A stretch of 5,712 nucleotides of DNA from Acidimicrobiia bacterium (GTDB lineage: Bacteria; Actinomycetota; Acidimicrobiia; IMCC26256; PALSA-555): NCBI GenBank assembly GCA_017853455.1, contig JAFMJM010000161.1, positions 1-5,712 of the forward strand, read 5' to 3'. A model generated the notes under the pieces. It saw nothing but the letters and a program-made list of their open reading frames with translations, was not told the origin of the DNA and did no database searches. The stretch's first letter is position 1. Every line of letters starts with the position of its first letter. The translations under genes were made by a program, and so were the position numbers. This document shows positions 5,114 to 5,712 of the stretch, in pieces.

Positions 5114-5712
5114 ATGCTGTTCCCCACCGTCACCTTCGCGATCTTCTTCTTCCTCGTCCTGCCGACGAGCTGGCTCCTCATGCCCCGGCGCCACCGCTGG
5201 AAGCTGTTCATGCTGGCGGTCAGCTACTTCTTCTACGGCTGGTGGAACTGGCGGTTCTGCATCCTGCTCGGTGCCTCCACCCTGATCAACCAGGGCTTCG
5301 CGAGGGTCATGCACCGCACCGGCGAGGAGTCCCGCCGGAAGGCGCTCCTGGCGGTCGCGGTGACGTTCAACGTCGGGCTGCTCGCCTACTTCAAGTACGC
5401 CGACTTCTTCCTGTCGTCGTCGCGGGGCATCCTCGACGCAGTCGGCATCCACACCGGCGACACGCTGCTCAACGTCGCCCTGCCCGTCGGGATCTCGTTC
5501 TTCACGTTCCAGGCGCTCAGCTACGTCATCGACGTCTTCCGCCGCGACTTCGAGCCGACGAGCGTCCTCGACTTCGCGACGTACCTGTCGTTCTTCCCGC
5601 ACGTCGTGGCCGGCCCGATCGTGCGGGCCAGCGAGTTCGTCCCCCAGATCGAGGAGCCGAAGAACCCGCGGCGCATCGACGCGAGCCGCGCGTTCTTCCT
5701 CATCTTCATCGG
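5114..5712 (+). CDS. MBOAT family membrane-bound O-acyltransferase (AlgI/DltB-like), N-terminal 199 residues
   Basis: Polytopic membrane acyltransferase, likely transferring acetyl or another acyl group to an extracytoplasmic polysaccharide or lipid. The visible part begins MLFPTVTFAIFFFLVLPTSW, a first membrane segment. YFFYGWWNWRF (38-48) is the early AlgI-type motif. Further hydrophobic stretches follow at about 78-101 and 118-140. LPVGISFFTFQALSYVIDVF (123-142) and FFPHVVAGPIVRASEFVPQI (160-179) are hallmark AlgI/MBOAT segments. The catalytic His of the family lies further on, outside the window, so activity cannot be judged here. In known systems such genes neighbour an SGNH/AlgX-like partner; any such partner would be to the right. 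The ATG at 5114 is preceded by GGTGA with 4-nt spacing and begins right at the family's normal N-terminus. It is separated from bL37 by a hairpin and probably has its own promoter. Confidence 0.93.
   Translation, partial: MLFPTVTFAIFFFLVLPTSWLLMPRRHRWKLFMLAVSYFFYGWWNWRFCILLGASTLINQGFARVMHRTGEESRRKALLAVAVTFNVGLLAYFKYADFFLSSSRGILDAVGIHTGDTLLNVALPVGISFFTFQALSYVIDVFRRDFEPTSVLDFATYLSFFPHVVAGPIVRASEFVPQIEEPKNPRRIDASRAFFLIFI

Noticed and set aside
5084..5602. Minus-strand open frame rich in Glu/Arg/Val opposite the MBOAT gene
   Set aside because: Antisense shadow of the MBOAT protein, whose family motifs are clear on the plus strand.
1..5712. Search for tRNA, rRNA, CRISPR, insertion sequence or phage signals
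   Set aside because: No cloverleaf-like segment, spaced repeats, transposase or integrase motifs, or terminal inverted repeats were seen; gaps between genes are too short to hold such elements.

Overview
This window looks like chromosomal core-genome DNA from a high-GC actinobacterium. My guess is a deep-branching lineage such as Acidimicrobiia. The basis is the very GC-rich codon use, dense gene packing, frequent GTG starts, a rsmI-metG gene pair, a 28-residue bL37-type ribosomal protein and several apparently leaderless genes. The lineage is inference. There is no sign of a mobile element, phage, CRISPR array, tRNA or rRNA. Genes cover nearly everything, and every intergenic gap is about 105 bp or shorter.

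Layout. Positions 1-3131 form a minus-strand block concerned with translation, transcribed right to left. First comes a YchF-like protein with an intact C-terminal TGS domain but ruined nucleotide-binding motifs. Next is a one-frame fusion of a DUF192 domain with the 16S rRNA methyltransferase RsmI. Last is the N-terminal part of methionyl-tRNA synthetase (metG), cut by the left edge. Position 3201 starts a divergent plus-strand gene for a small SnoaL/NTF2-like protein. It converges on a minus-strand secreted subtilisin-family lipoprotein protease (3658-4866). Back-to-back with the protease is a tiny plus-strand gene (4922-5008) for a very basic 28-residue protein that I identify as ribosomal protein bL37. 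A GC-rich hairpin follows it. Then comes the 5' part of an MBOAT/AlgI-type membrane O-acyltransferase that runs off the right edge.

How the genes fit together. YchF-like, RsmI, MetRS and bL37 all touch the ribosome or translation. The protease and the MBOAT protein act at or outside the membrane. I see no new multi-gene defence or metabolic system. The points most worth a second look are the nucleotide-binding-dead YchF paralogue, the DUF192-RsmI fusion with an ATGA at the exact domain junction, the tiny bL37 gene, and a recurring TANNNT hexamer 6-8 nt upstream of GTG starts that suggests leaderless transcription.
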